A stretch of 64,000 nucleotides of DNA from Acetobacter indonesiensis (lineage in GTDB: Bacteria; Pseudomonadota; Alphaproteobacteria; Acetobacterales; Acetobacteraceae): contig NZ_BAMW01000022.1 of NCBI RefSeq assembly GCF_000963945.1, positions 1 to 64,000 of the forward strand, written 5' to 3'. Below are positions 35,314 through 44,272 of the stretch, one piece after another (the stretch's first letter is position 1; every line of letters starts with the position of its first letter). A program made the translations under genes and the position numbers. The notes beneath the pieces were generated by a model, which worked only from the letters and a program-made list of their open reading frames with translations, was not told the origin of the DNA and ran no database searches.

Positions 35314-35730
35314 ATGCCAGCATCCCCTGCGGCCTGCGTGTGTGGAGACATCGTGCGCACCGCTACCGCCCTGTGGGTCGTCACCCACCGCCACCGCGCC
35401 CGTCTGCTTCTCTGCCCGCTTGACCCATCCCCCATGCCCCGTCACCGGGCCGATGTGCCGCTGTCTTGGGCTGAAGCCCTGCATCTGGGGTGCCCTGCCA
35501 CAACCGTTATCCGCTGCCGCCCCGTCTGGCACACACTGGCTGACACGCACCGCACCACGGACCGGCCCACGCTTGGCCGCCTCAGCCCCGCAACCCTGCG
35601 CCGTGTGCTGGCCATGCAGCTGGCCGAACTGCACAACCGCCAAACCGAAGCCCCGCATCTGCCTGCTATTCTGTGTCAGGCCGCATCGGGCAGGCGGCTA
35701 CACCATCCGTTATCCATGGTGTTTTCCTGA
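35314..35730 (+). CDS. Hypothetical phage protein upstream of terminase
   Basis: A 138-residue protein starting MPASPAACVCGDIVRTATAL. The GDIVRT opening and the LLLCPLDPS strand faintly recall PemK/MazF-like beta-barrels, but other motifs of that family are not seen. The C-terminal half is helical (LSPATLRRVLAMQLAELHN). Its ATG follows AGGAG by five bases. It is the first gene of the packaging block. Function is not known. Confidence 0.6.
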   Translation: MPASPAACVCGDIVRTATALWVVTHRHRARLLLCPLDPSPMPRHRADVPLSWAEALHLGCPATTVIRCRPVWHTLADTHRTTDRPTLGRLSPATLRRVLAMQLAELHNRQTEAPHLPAILCQAASGRRLHHPLSMVFS

Positions 35731-35775
35731 TGCTTCCGCTGTTCTGATGTCTTTCTTTGGTGTCGTGCAACCGCC

Positions 35776-36045
35776 ATGCCCACAGTGCCCCCCGCCAAAC
35801 CCCGCCGCCGTAAAGGTGCCAGCAAAAAACCCGTAACCCCGCTTGAGATTTTTACCCGTGTCATGCAGGGCGATGAAACAATAACCGACCGCCAGTTTGA
35901 CGCCGCCAAGGTGGCTGCCCCCTACCTGCACCCCAAACTGTCCGGCCTGTCCATGAACGCTGTCATTCGCAAAGGGCCAGAAGATTTCACGGATGATGAA
36001 CTCAGCGCTCTTGCACAGGCAGGCCAGCCAGACAGCACGGACTGA
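35776..36045 (+). CDS. Small protein at terminase small-subunit position
   Basis: An 89-residue protein with a basic N-terminus (KPRRRKGASKK), a helical core (TPLEIFTRVMQGDETI, RQFDAAKVAAPYLHPKLSG) and an acidic end. It lies directly upstream of, and overlaps by about 50 bases, the large terminase gene. Small proteins with the AAPYLHPKL segment commonly stand in front of this terminase type. They could be short small-terminase subunits, though the length is below the usual 140-180 residues. Confidence 0.6.
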   Translation: MPTVPPAKPRRRKGASKKPVTPLEIFTRVMQGDETITDRQFDAAKVAAPYLHPKLSGLSMNAVIRKGPEDFTDDELSALAQAGQPDSTD

Positions 36046-37696
36046 ACTGCACCGCCGCCACAAAGCACGGCAGTCCCTGCTGGCGTTCACGCGCTATACT
36101 TACCCGGATTATGCGCCCGGCCCGCACCATCACCTTCTGTGTGACAAACTGGAGGCGATTGAGCAGGGGCAGATTTCGCGCCTTATGGTGTTCATGCCCC
36201 CCCGGCATGGAAAATCAGAGCTTGTCAGCAGGCGTTTTCCGGCATGGTATCTGGGCCGCAACCCGCACAGACAGATTATTTCCGCCTCCTACGGTGCAAC
36301 ACTCGCGCAGGATTTCGGGCGCGATGTCCGTAACCTTGTCGCCTGCCGCCGCTTTAACGTGCTGTTTCCCACAGTCACACTCTCGCCAGACAGCACCGCC
36401 AAGGATTTGTGGCACACCAATGCGGGCGGCCTGTACACCGCCACCGGCATTGGCGGCGGCCTGACGGGCAGGGGCGCAGACCTCGCCATTATAGATGACC
36501 CGGTAAAAGACAGGCAGGATGCCGAAAGCCCAACCCGCCGCGCCGCCGTGTGGGACTGGTACCGCGCCGTGCTGCGCACCCGCCTGATGCCCGGCGGGGC
36601 CATTATTCTGGCCATGACCCGCTGGTCCCCGGATGATCTGGCAGGCCGCCTGTTGGATGATATGCAAAACCACACGGGCGAGGACTGGCACGTCCTGTCC
36701 CTGCCTGCGCTTTCACTGGCAACACCCTTTCAGCCAGCGCCTTCTTCTTTGCCCACACGGTTTGTCCCCTCATCGGCCCAGCCAACAAGTCAGCCGCCCG
36801 CACCCCTCACGGCAGATCCGTCACGCACGGGTGGCCCTCTGTCCGGCTCCCCCACGCCCAACGCCCCCACGCCCAACGCCCCCACGTTCAACGCCCCGAC
36901 GTCCGGTGAATCCGTATCGCGCCCCACCATTTTTTCCGCCGCAACGGATGCTCTAAATCGCAAACCCGGCGCGGCCCTGTGGCCACAGGCCTTTCCTGAA
37001 ACGGAACTGGCCCGCATCCGGCTTGCCATTGGCCCGCGGGAATGGAACGCCCTTTACCAACAAAACCCGACACCCCCTGAAGGCACACTCTTCAAAACGG
37101 CTTTTGTGACGGTCGTTGACGCCATTCCCGCCGCAACCGGCCCATCCACCAACACCAACACCAATGGGCAGCAGCCCGTCAGCGTGCGCCGGTGGGACCT
37201 CGCGGCAACGCGGGCCAGCACACGCCCCAATGCGGACTGGACGGTGGGCGTTAAAATGCTCCGCCTGCCAGATGGCCGCTTCTGCGTGGCTGACGTCACC
37301 CGCCTGCGCGGAGACCCGGCACAGGTTGAAGCCGCCATTCTGGCCACCGCATCGCAGGACGGCGCCCAGACCGAAATCATCCTGCCGCAAGACCCCGGTC
37401 AGGCTGGGGTGGCGCAGGCCCGTTACCTGACCTCACGCCTCGCAGGCTATCGGGTGCAGACCGTGCGCGAAAGTGGAGACAAAGCCACCCGCGCGGCCCC
37501 GTTTGCCGCACAGGTCAACGCAGGCAACGTGCTGGTGCTACGGGCCGCATGGACCCCGCATTTTCTTGAAGAACTGAGCACATTCCCCACCGGCGCGCAT
37601 GATGATCAGGTCGATGCCGCCGCCGGTGCCTTCACGGCCCTGACTCACGCCGTCCCGCTGCCACGGTTCACCCCAACTCTGCTTTCCCGTATCTGA
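35993..37696 (+). CDS. Terminase large subunit (phage DNA packaging)
   Basis: A 567-residue motor protein. The ATPase has Walker A MPPRHGKS (about residue 69) and Walker B LAIIDDP with the adjacent KDRQDA. The C-terminal RNase H-like nuclease shows RRWDLAATRAS and DDQVDAAAGA. The type is the Terminase_6 large subunit family. Between ATPase and nuclease sits an extra stretch of about 75 residues rich in Pro, Ser and Thr, including a small DNA tandem repeat, not typical of the family. The start is uncertain: ATG-ATG at 35993 lacks a good ribosome-binding site and overlaps the upstream gene. Confidence 0.93.
   Translation: MMNSALLHRQASQTARTELHRRHKARQSLLAFTRYTYPDYAPGPHHHLLCDKLEAIEQGQISRLMVFMPPRHGKSELVSRRFPAWYLGRNPHRQIISASYGATLAQDFGRDVRNLVACRRFNVLFPTVTLSPDSTAKDLWHTNAGGLYTATGIGGGLTGRGADLAIIDDPVKDRQDAESPTRRAAVWDWYRAVLRTRLMPGGAIILAMTRWSPDDLAGRLLDDMQNHTGEDWHVLSLPALSLATPFQPAPSSLPTRFVPSSAQPTSQPPAPLTADPSRTGGPLSGSPTPNAPTPNAPTFNAPTSGESVSRPTIFSAATDALNRKPGAALWPQAFPETELARIRLAIGPREWNALYQQNPTPPEGTLFKTAFVTVVDAIPAATGPSTNTNTNGQQPVSVRRWDLAATRASTRPNADWTVGVKMLRLPDGRFCVADVTRLRGDPAQVEAAILATASQDGAQTEIILPQDPGQAGVAQARYLTSRLAGYRVQTVRESGDKATRAAPFAAQVNAGNVLVLRAAWTPHFLEELSTFPTGAHDDQVDAAAGAFTALTHAVPLPRFTPTLLSRI
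36851..36895 (+). repeat. 15-base tandem repeat inside terminase gene
   Basis: CCCACGCCCAACGCC occurs three times head to tail, the third copy with two changes, coding a PTPNA pentapeptide repeat in the disordered linker. Confidence 0.75.
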
Positions 37697-38074
37697 TCAA
37701 CCGCAGGGCAGGGCGCGTCAGGGCGTCTGATGCGTCTTGCAATAAGCGCCCACCCACGCAGGCGGCTCCTGCTCCAGCGTGCCATTGACAGGAATACCCA
37801 GCGTTTTGCGGCTACGGCCTGACGCCCAATGCCTGTTCTGCCGTCTGGCTGAAAGTGTGCCGTTACAATCGGGCTGTCGTGTGGTGGGCGGTGTTTATGT
37901 CTAACCGCAGATCGCTTTTTTCTTGCATTCCCCGTGCAGCAGGCGCATGCCAACACCCAGCGGGTGCTTTTATCCGGGTTATGGGCGCATGTTGCGTCAC
38001 TTTTTCTCCGTAAAAGTTATGATTTCGTGTGTGCGTTTTATGCACGACCGCTATAGTTATGAAGGAGCCTTGTT
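37697..38074. other. Intergenic region, probable leader of cold-shock gene
   Basis: About 380 bases with no convincing gene between terminase and the cold-shock gene. It must hold the promoter and probably a long 5' leader of the kind that regulates cspA-type mRNAs; no specific cold box was identified. Confidence 0.45.
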
Positions 38075-38281
38075 ATGGCAACAGGCACCGTAAAATGGTT
38101 CAACCCCACCAAGGGTTTCGGTTTCATTCAGCCAGATGGCGGCGGTCAGGATGCGTTCGTGCATATCTCCGCGCTTGAGCAGGCAGGCATGCATACCCTG
38201 ACCGAAGGGCAGGCCGTGTCTTACGAAATGGAAACCGGTCGCAACGGCAAATCTTCTGCCGTCAGCATCAAGGCGCTCTAA
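38075..38281 (+). CDS. cspA: Cold-shock protein, CspA family
   Basis: A 68-residue OB-fold RNA chaperone. Both RNA-binding motifs are intact: KGFGFIQ and DAFVHIS, after the standard MATGTVKWFN opening. AAGGAG lies eight to nine bases upstream of the ATG. It melts mRNA secondary structure, often in cold or stationary phase. It stands alone, with a strong terminator behind it. It is the first of the bacterial-type genes between the terminase and portal genes. Confidence 0.95.
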   Translation: MATGTVKWFNPTKGFGFIQPDGGGQDAFVHISALEQAGMHTLTEGQAVSYEMETGRNGKSSAVSIKAL

Positions 38282-38323
38282 CGCCTGACCACTTTTTGCC
38301 CTGGGCAAGAACCAGTGCACAAG

Positions 38324-38350
38324 AAAGCCGTCCTTCGGGGCGGTTTTTTT
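38324..38350 (+). terminator. Terminator of cold-shock gene
   Basis: AAAGCCG-TCC and GG-GGCGGTTT arms around a TTC loop, then seven T. Confidence 0.85.
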
Positions 38351-38546
38351 ATGCCCGGCGTGCCAACCGTTTTCTTTACGCAACATTCACTCCTCTGTTA
38401 CGCTCCTGCCCGCTGGGTGGGCTGCCCTGTATCAGGCCTATAAGGCCGGATAGACGGTCAGCCTCCGTTCAGCACTCATTTCAGGGCTGTCTTACGGGCT
38501 GTCTCTTTCGATAGTCGTTTTGACGGCCTTTCAGGCAGGAGCATTC

Positions 38547-40436
38547 ATGCGGCGTTCGGTATTCCGGTTTCTCAGTCTGGCTGGGGTCAGCCTTCTCGGT
38601 GCCTATGCTGGCGGCCTTGGCAGCCCTAAGGGTGCAGGGGGCCGTGGCGTCTCACAGGCCCACGCTGCCAGCCCCCCACCCGCGCAAACCGTGCTGACAA
38701 ACGGGTATATCTATACCGTCAACACCAAAAACAGCGTGGCGCAGGCCATTGCCGTGCGCGATGGCACCATCGTTTACGTGGGCACGGACAAAGGGGCCAG
38801 ACGCTTTATCGGCCCCGCCACACAGGTGACGGACCTGCACGGCCATATGGTCATGCCGGGGCTGGTTGATGGCCACATGCACCCGCTTGATGGCGGGCGG
38901 CTGCTTATCAGTTGTTCGCTCAACTACGAAGCCCTGACCATACCTCAGTTTCAGGCCCGCATCAGCGCCTGCCTGAAAGACCCCAAACTGAACAAGCCAC
39001 AGGGCTGGCTGATTGCCACCAGCTGGTTTCAGGAAGCCATGCAGCCCGCCGGCACGGTGCTGACCAAAGCCGCGCTGGATGCCGTGGATGCCAAAACGCC
39101 CATCATCGTCAAATCCTCATTTTTCCATTCTTTCCTGTTAAACTCTGCAGCACTGAAGCGGGCAGGCATTACCGCCAGCACCAAAGCCCCGCCGGGTGGC
39201 TCCATCATTCATGATAAAGACGGCAACCCCACGGGTTTGCTTGAAGATACCGCTGTCTCACTGGTCGATTCCGTTCTGCCCGCTCCCACGGCCGAGGAAG
39301 ATAAAACAGCCGCCGCCGCAGCCCTTGCCGCCATGCGCAAACAGGGCATCACTACGTTTCTTGACGCATGGGCGCTCGACCCGGCGCTGACGGCCTTCAC
39401 TACATTGCAAAAACAGGGCCAACTGACCGCCCGCGCCCATTTTGCCGTCTGGGTTGACCCCAAAGATGGCGCGGATGTGCCAAAAGTTGTCTCGCTTCTA
39501 AAAACGCAGGCCGCCCGGTATGATCAGGGGCCCGTCAGCACCGCCCCCAGCATTACGGTGCGAAACGCCAAACTGTTTATGGATGGCGTCATTTCCGCCC
39601 CGGCCCTGACCGGCGTGGTGCTAGACCCGTACTTCGTCAACAAAGGCACAGCCGAGCACCCTGACTGGCAGCCCGGTACATCGCGCGGCCCGGCCCCCTA
39701 TTTCCCGCCAGAAGTGCTGGCCCCGCTGTTGCAGGGCATTACGCAGGCCGGGTTTGACCCCCACATGCACGCAGACGGAGACGGCGCCGTCCGCATCGCG
39801 CTGGATGCGATTGAGGCCGCCCGCAAAGCTGACCCCAAAAGCACCTTCCGCCCCGCCATCGCGCATGATGAAATGGTCTCCCCGGCAGACAGGGGCCGGT
39901 ATAAACCGCTTGATACCGTGGCGGTTCTGTCCTTCCAGTGGGAAAAACCCGGCCCGGATACCGTTGATAGCGGGCGCGACTACCTCGGCCCCCAGCGCTT
40001 TGCGGATATGGAGCCCGCAGCCCTGCTTGAACAGACTGGCACCCGCATTGCCTACGGCAGCGACTGGCCGGTTGATAAACTGAATGAATGGTTTGCCCTG
40101 AAAGTGGGGGCTACCCGCAAAAACGCGCCAGACATCGCCCCCCAATATGCGGGCCAGCTTGGCACACAGCTGCCGCTTTCCCGCGCCAGCGTGCTGCGCG
40201 CCATTACCATGAATTCCTCGTGGGAACTTCAGCAGGATAAACAGACAGGCTCGCTCGAACCCGGCAAACTGGCTGACCTCATCATCCTTGACCGCAACGT
40301 CATGCAGGTCCCGGTTGATGATATTGCCAACACGCAGGTGCTGCTCACAATGGTTGGTGGCAAGGTTGTTTACAGCACCGGTGCGTTCGCCCCGGCAACG
40401 GACGGCTCAGCAACCGACAGCCCGGCAACGCCCTGA
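38547..40436 (+). CDS. Secreted amidohydrolase family 3 protein
   Basis: A 629-residue metal-dependent hydrolase (YtcJ type). A signal peptide of about 40 residues ends near AHA-ASP. The metal-binding HxH is in LVDGHMHPLDGG, another His in PHMHADGDGA, and the catalytic Asp region in AYGSDWPVD. The C-terminal composite-sandwich segment (SLEPGKLADLIILDRN) is typical. Family members cleave amides, amidines or N-formyl compounds; the substrate is unknown. The ATG at 38547 follows AGGAG by six bases, and so is preferred to the frame start at 38520. Confidence 0.9.
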   Translation: MRRSVFRFLSLAGVSLLGAYAGGLGSPKGAGGRGVSQAHAASPPPAQTVLTNGYIYTVNTKNSVAQAIAVRDGTIVYVGTDKGARRFIGPATQVTDLHGHMVMPGLVDGHMHPLDGGRLLISCSLNYEALTIPQFQARISACLKDPKLNKPQGWLIATSWFQEAMQPAGTVLTKAALDAVDAKTPIIVKSSFFHSFLLNSAALKRAGITASTKAPPGGSIIHDKDGNPTGLLEDTAVSLVDSVLPAPTAEEDKTAAAAALAAMRKQGITTFLDAWALDPALTAFTTLQKQGQLTARAHFAVWVDPKDGADVPKVVSLLKTQAARYDQGPVSTAPSITVRNAKLFMDGVISAPALTGVVLDPYFVNKGTAEHPDWQPGTSRGPAPYFPPEVLAPLLQGITQAGFDPHMHADGDGAVRIALDAIEAARKADPKSTFRPAIAHDEMVSPADRGRYKPLDTVAVLSFQWEKPGPDTVDSGRDYLGPQRFADMEPAALLEQTGTRIAYGSDWPVDKLNEWFALKVGATRKNAPDIAPQYAGQLGTQLPLSRASVLRAITMNSSWELQQDKQTGSLEPGKLADLIILDRNVMQVPVDDIANTQVLLTMVGGKVVYSTGAFAPATDGSATDSPATP

Positions 40437-40471
40437 TCCCTGTTCGCCCAAAAGCGGAACGCCCATAAAAA

Positions 40472-40505
40472 ACGGCCTGTGCAGCACCCCGCACAGGCCG
40501 TTCTC
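40472..40505. terminator. Bidirectional terminator
   Basis: ACGGCCTGTGC / GCACAGGCCGT, 11-base stem with an eight-base loop. There is an A-run on the left and a short T-rich stretch on the right, between convergent genes. Confidence 0.85.
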
Positions 40506-40540
40506 TTGTCAGGGCCACGCCCCGCTATGGCCGAGGAAAA

Positions 40541-41611
40541 CTAGTCCTGCAAACGGGCCAAAGCCTGTTCACGCAGCCATTCCTGCCGCTCAACTTCGGC
40601 TTCATGCTCGCGGCGCTTGCGTTCACGTATGGCATCCATATGCGCGCCCAGATGCACTTCGCCGCGTTCAGCAGCCAGCAGGCTCTGGCGTTCCCGTTCG
40701 GCATAGCGGGCGCGCTGCTTTTCATTGCGCTCGGCATAGCAGTGCGGGCAGCTAATCCCGTGGTGATACTGGGGGGATGCCAGATCTTCCGCCGTCAATG
40801 GCATGCGGCAGGCGTGGCACTGCTCCAAAGACCCCGGTTCAAGCCCGTGCTTGACCGTCACGCGCTGGTCAAACACAAAACATTCGCCTTCCCACAGGCT
40901 CTGCTCGGCGGGGATGTTTTCCAGATATTTCAGAATCCCGCCCTGAAGATGGTACACATCCTCCAGCCCTTCGGCCCGGACAAAGGCCGTTGCTTTTTCA
41001 CACCGGATGCCACCAGTGCAGAACATGGCAATGCGCGGCTTGCGGCCATTGGCCAGCAGGTCGGCCTTGCGGGCACGGAACCAGTCGGGAAATTCACGGA
41101 AGGTCCGCGTCTTCGGGTCAATGGCCCCGCGAAACGTGCCTGTGGCGACTTCGTAGTCGTTGCGGGTATCAATCAGAATGGTGTCCGGGTCTTCCAGCAA
41201 CGCATTCCATTCTTCCGCCGGCACGTAATGGCCAACGTCAGACCGAGGGTCCAGCCCCGGCACACCCATGGTCACAATTTCTTTCTTCAGCCGCACTTTC
41301 ATGCGCAGAAACGGCATGGTCGGCGCGCGGGAAAACTTGACTTCAATTTCCGCACAGCCCGGCATGGCCCGCACATGCGCCAGCACGGCGGCAATCCCGG
41401 CATCGGTGCCTGCAATGGTGCCGTTAATCCCTTCATGCGCCAGCAACAGCGTGCCTTTTACCTCGTTCGCGTCACACACTGCCTGCAACGGCTGGCGCAG
41501 GGCTGGCAGGTCTTCAAACGGGGTAAAACGATACAGCGCCGCCACGCAGAAGGGCAGGTCCTGCTCGGTCTGGGTGGTCTGGGCGTCGGGTGCGGTCTGG
41601 GTCTGGGTCAC
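40541..41611 (-). CDS. trhO: tRNA uridine(34) hydroxylase (rhodanese-like, UPF0176)
   Basis: A 356-residue cytoplasmic enzyme that hydroxylates U34 of certain tRNAs using oxygen. The N-terminal acylphosphatase-like domain (about 20-110) includes [14 protein letters not shown]. The rhodanese domain has the conserved [16 protein letters not shown] and the active loop [12 protein letters not shown]-terminal Cys-rich segment (CHACRMPL and [10 protein letters not shown]) may bind zinc, and the tail is charged and helical. The length fits the alpha-proteobacterial family. It is a housekeeping-type gene inside the phage region. Confidence 0.92.
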   Translation of the reverse strand: MTQTQTAPDAQTTQTEQDLPFCVAALYRFTPFEDLPALRQPLQAVCDANEVKGTLLLAHEGINGTIAGTDAGIAAVLAHVRAMPGCAEIEVKFSRAPTMPFLRMKVRLKKEIVTMGVPGLDPRSDVGHYVPAEEWNALLEDPDTILIDTRNDYEVATGTFRGAIDPKTRTFREFPDWFRARKADLLANGRKPRIAMFCTGGIRCEKATAFVRAEGLEDVYHLQGGILKYLENIPAEQSLWEGECFVFDQRVTVKHGLEPGSLEQCHACRMPLTAEDLASPQYHHGISCPHCYAERNEKQRARYAERERQSLLAAERGEVHLGAHMDAIRERKRREHEAEVERQEWLREQALARLQD

Positions 41612-41990
41612 AGCAACAATTATCCAATAAAGCGGCCAACATGCGGGCTAACAGATCACCCAACAGTCAACATTGCAGGCCAGTAAGGGCGGCATCTGCC
41701 AGCCCCAGCCGCAATCTGGGTGGTATCAGGCCTGAAACAAGGCCCCACAGACTTACTCCCCCGCCCATGGGCAGGACAAGAGGCAACAGCCCCAACCCCT
41801 GAAAATACCGGCCCCATCACGCTTCATCACACTCCCCACCGTCCGAGTGCGCACAAATAGCTCCCCCGGCAGCAGAGACGTCCCTCTGGCGCTGCGGGCT
41901 GCATGATGTCACCATCTTGTCATGAAGCCCTTTTCTTTTTCGCGGCATGCTTCATATGATCAACCCAGTGCAGGCAAAAAGGATAAGACC
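41612..41990. other. Intergenic region, promoters of divergent genes
   Basis: About 380 bases between divergent trhO and the small acidic gene. No RNA structure or further gene was recognised. Confidence 0.45.
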
Positions 41991-42257
41991 ATGCAAGACG
42001 AAGATGAAGTTGTCGTAGGTTACCTGATCCAGCGTGAAGACAAGGACGGGGAAATCACCTTCTGGGACCCCACCAACGAATGGCTGGAAGACCCGAACGA
42101 AGCCAAACTGTACGAAAAGCAGGAAGAAGCAGAAGCTGACGCCAAATCCCTGCAGGAAGGCGACACCGACGGCACCGTGACAATCGAACTGGTGTTCGAA
42201 GCCGACGATGAAGACTGGGATGATGAAGAAGACGCCGAGGAAGACAAGAAAGCCTGA
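41991..42257 (+). CDS. Small acidic protein
   Basis: An 88-residue protein, strongly acidic at the C-terminus (a run of Asp/Glu from about residue 70). The first part (DEVVVGYLIQREDKDGEITF) has beta character. I do not recognise the family. The ATG at 41991 follows AAGGAT by about six bases. A clear terminator follows the gene, so it is a single transcription unit. Confidence 0.7.
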   Translation: MQDEDEVVVGYLIQREDKDGEITFWDPTNEWLEDPNEAKLYEKQEEAEADAKSLQEGDTDGTVTIELVFEADDEDWDDEEDAEEDKKA

Positions 42258-42324
42258 GCGTTTTCCTCACCGTTCCGCCACGCCCGCTAACCCCAGCGTG
42301 GCAAGCGGGGGCGACGCCCTCGCG

Positions 42325-42350
42325 GGGCCGGTGTCCCCGGCCCATTTTTT
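42325..42350 (+). terminator. Terminator of acidic-protein gene
   Basis: GGGCCGG / CCGGCCC stem with a five-base loop and six T. Confidence 0.8.
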
Positions 42351-42510
42351 AGGACGTGTTTGGCATGGACTGATCGGCCAAACGCATAGTCTAGGGACGG
42401 CAGAGACGCGGCAATAGTCCCCGTCGCCTGTTGGCCCAGAGAATCAGACATACGTTTGGCCCTACGTACCGCGTCAGTTCCTATGAGATGGCAGCGGCAC
42501 GCACTCTCCG

Positions 42511-43032
42511 TTACGGTGTGACGGTAAAATCAAAGACAACAACCTTGGCCAGATAAGGCCCTGCAAATGCCTTGAACGCATCATGCGCCGGGTCAAAATG
42601 GCCTACCCCCTGCACAATGGGGCGACCCACATAGAAATTCCTGTCGCCTTCTGATTTGAAGGTGGCCAGATAACCGTATTCCAGCCCGAAATCAGCATTT
42701 TCGCCACTGTTCTGCGGTCCGGTTTCCAGAGTGCTGATAACCGGCGTTCCATCCGGCCTGCGTGACAGCGATAATAAGGCCTTGAACCGCTGCGTTACCT
42801 CCCGTCGTTCGGCCACTGTGGTGGTGGGCTTGAACTGAAACATTACCATGTGCCGCACGGTGCCGGGCCGGTAATCTGGGGCGGTAAAGCGGGCTTCCCC
42901 TACGGCTTCCTGCAATTTGTGGGCAGTCTGCGCCGCACTATCCAACGGCACGATGGGCGAGGCACAGACCTCTCCCTGTCCAGTAGCCACGACAGACAGG
43001 GCAAGCGCCAACCAGACAGAACAGCGTAACAT
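42511..43032 (-). CDS. Exported Dabb (stress-responsive alpha/beta barrel) domain protein
   Basis: A 173-residue protein with a signal peptide (about 1-25, ending near CAS-PIV). A dimeric alpha/beta-barrel domain follows (RHMVMFQFKPTTTVAERREV, ending in YLAKVVVFDFTV). Dabb domains serve varied roles and some are stress-induced; export to the periplasm is less common. It is followed upstream by an alpha/beta hydrolase gene on the same strand, 79 bases away, so the two may form an operon. Confidence 0.82.
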   Translation of the reverse strand: MLRCSVWLALALSVVATGQGEVCASPIVPLDSAAQTAHKLQEAVGEARFTAPDYRPGTVRHMVMFQFKPTTTVAERREVTQRFKALLSLSRRPDGTPVISTLETGPQNSGENADFGLEYGYLATFKSEGDRNFYVGRPIVQGVGHFDPAHDAFKAFAGPYLAKVVVFDFTVTP

Positions 43033-43111
43033 AGGAAAAAGGGTCTCCCGACCAGTAGGACCAAAATTGTTCGCACCCTACCAGTTAATCGTTACGCCGT
43101 CCTGCGCTTCT

Positions 43112-44101
43112 TTACTCTTTTTCAGATGCGGCTTTTTTAATGAAACCAGACACATCGCCCACAATCCCCGCCGCCAGTGGCAGGTTCGGGTCAGCCGCCA
43201 CCGCCCTGTTGGCATCCGGGGTATTTGTGCTCAGGGTTTTCAGCAAATGGCCCGTCTGGGGCACAATCAGTATTTGTGCATCCGGTTTGGCGGCGTTCAG
43301 CAAACCGGCATCCTGAACACTGACCTGCGCGTCCCACGCGCCCTGAATAATCAGAACAGGCAGTTTAATCCGGGCCATAAGCTGTGCCGGGTCGTAGGAA
43401 AACGCACTGATCAGAAACCCCTGCACGGCGGGGTTGAAAATATGCTGAAGCGGCGCAGCAAGGGCACTGACATCTACTTTTTTCCCTGCTGCCAACTGGT
43501 CAACCACCCGGTTGGCATCGGCTGCAAACGGGGTGGGGGCAAGCTGCTGCTTGACCACATCGCCCAACGGTTTGCCCGGTGTGGATGCTAAAATAACCCC
43601 ACACAAACCCGCCGGAGTTTCAGCCGCCGTTACCAGCGCTATCAGCCCGCCTTCACTATGGCCCAACAGCCAGACACAATGTGCGCCAGTCTGTTTTTGC
43701 GTGCTGGCTATCCAGTTCCGGGTGTCCTGCACATAATCGGCAATGGTCACGTCATTACCGTTGGTCACAGCCGCAGCACTGGCCCCCAGGCCGCGTTTAT
43801 CAACACGCACACTGGCAATAGCCTGCGCAGCCAGCCCTTCGGCCAGCAGGCGATAAGTCCCGGCCTTGATCCCCAGCACGTTGTTCCCATCCCGATCAGT
43901 CGGGCCGGAACCGGGCAGTATCAAAACCACAGGCGCGTTTTTACCCGCACGGGTCAGGGTGCCCTTCAGCAAACCCTTGGGGCCGGGGGCGGAAATATCC
44001 TCGCCTGTTACGGGCTGGGGGGCCGCAACCCCTACGCTATGAAACGCCATCAGCATCCCTGCCGCCATCATGGCTCTGACCACACGCTTTCTGGCTGTCA
44101 C
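43112..44101 (-). CDS. Exported alpha/beta hydrolase
   Basis: A protein of about 329 residues with a signal peptide (MMAAGMLMAFHSVGVAA). The serine-hydrolase core shows the oxyanion region LILPGSGPTDRDGN, the nucleophile elbow GHSEGG, a probable Asp in QGAWDAQVS and the His in QTGHLLKTL. It resembles exported dienelactone-hydrolase-like or acyl esterases; the substrate is unknown. The GTG at 44101 has GGGAG six bases upstream and starts just before the signal peptide; the longer frame to 44173 lacks such support. It is divergent from the portal gene. Confidence 0.85.
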   Translation of the reverse strand: MTARKRVVRAMMAAGMLMAFHSVGVAAPQPVTGEDISAPGPKGLLKGTLTRAGKNAPVVLILPGSGPTDRDGNNVLGIKAGTYRLLAEGLAAQAIASVRVDKRGLGASAAAVTNGNDVTIADYVQDTRNWIASTQKQTGAHCVWLLGHSEGGLIALVTAAETPAGLCGVILASTPGKPLGDVVKQQLAPTPFAADANRVVDQLAAGKKVDVSALAAPLQHIFNPAVQGFLISAFSYDPAQLMARIKLPVLIIQGAWDAQVSVQDAGLLNAAKPDAQILIVPQTGHLLKTLSTNTPDANRAVAADPNLPLAAGIVGDVSGFIKKAASEKE

Positions 44102-44272
44102 GCCGCACTCCCATCCTTGGTCTGACTGAAACATTGGTCTGGTTGAAACCCCGGCAGCATACAGGTTTTTCAAAACCAGACTGAAAAAACTGCGTGATGT
44201 GCACTCACACTACCCACGCGGCCTGCACCAGATTTTCCCCGCCGTGCTCTCCCGCAAGCAGGAGCCCTTTCC

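Noticed and set aside
37645-37956. Minus-strand frame of 103 codons after terminase
   Set aside because: It overlaps the terminase end, is basic and without recognisable domains.
40604-41686. Plus-strand frame of 360 codons
   Set aside because: It is antisense to the tRNA hydroxylase gene, whose motifs are clear.
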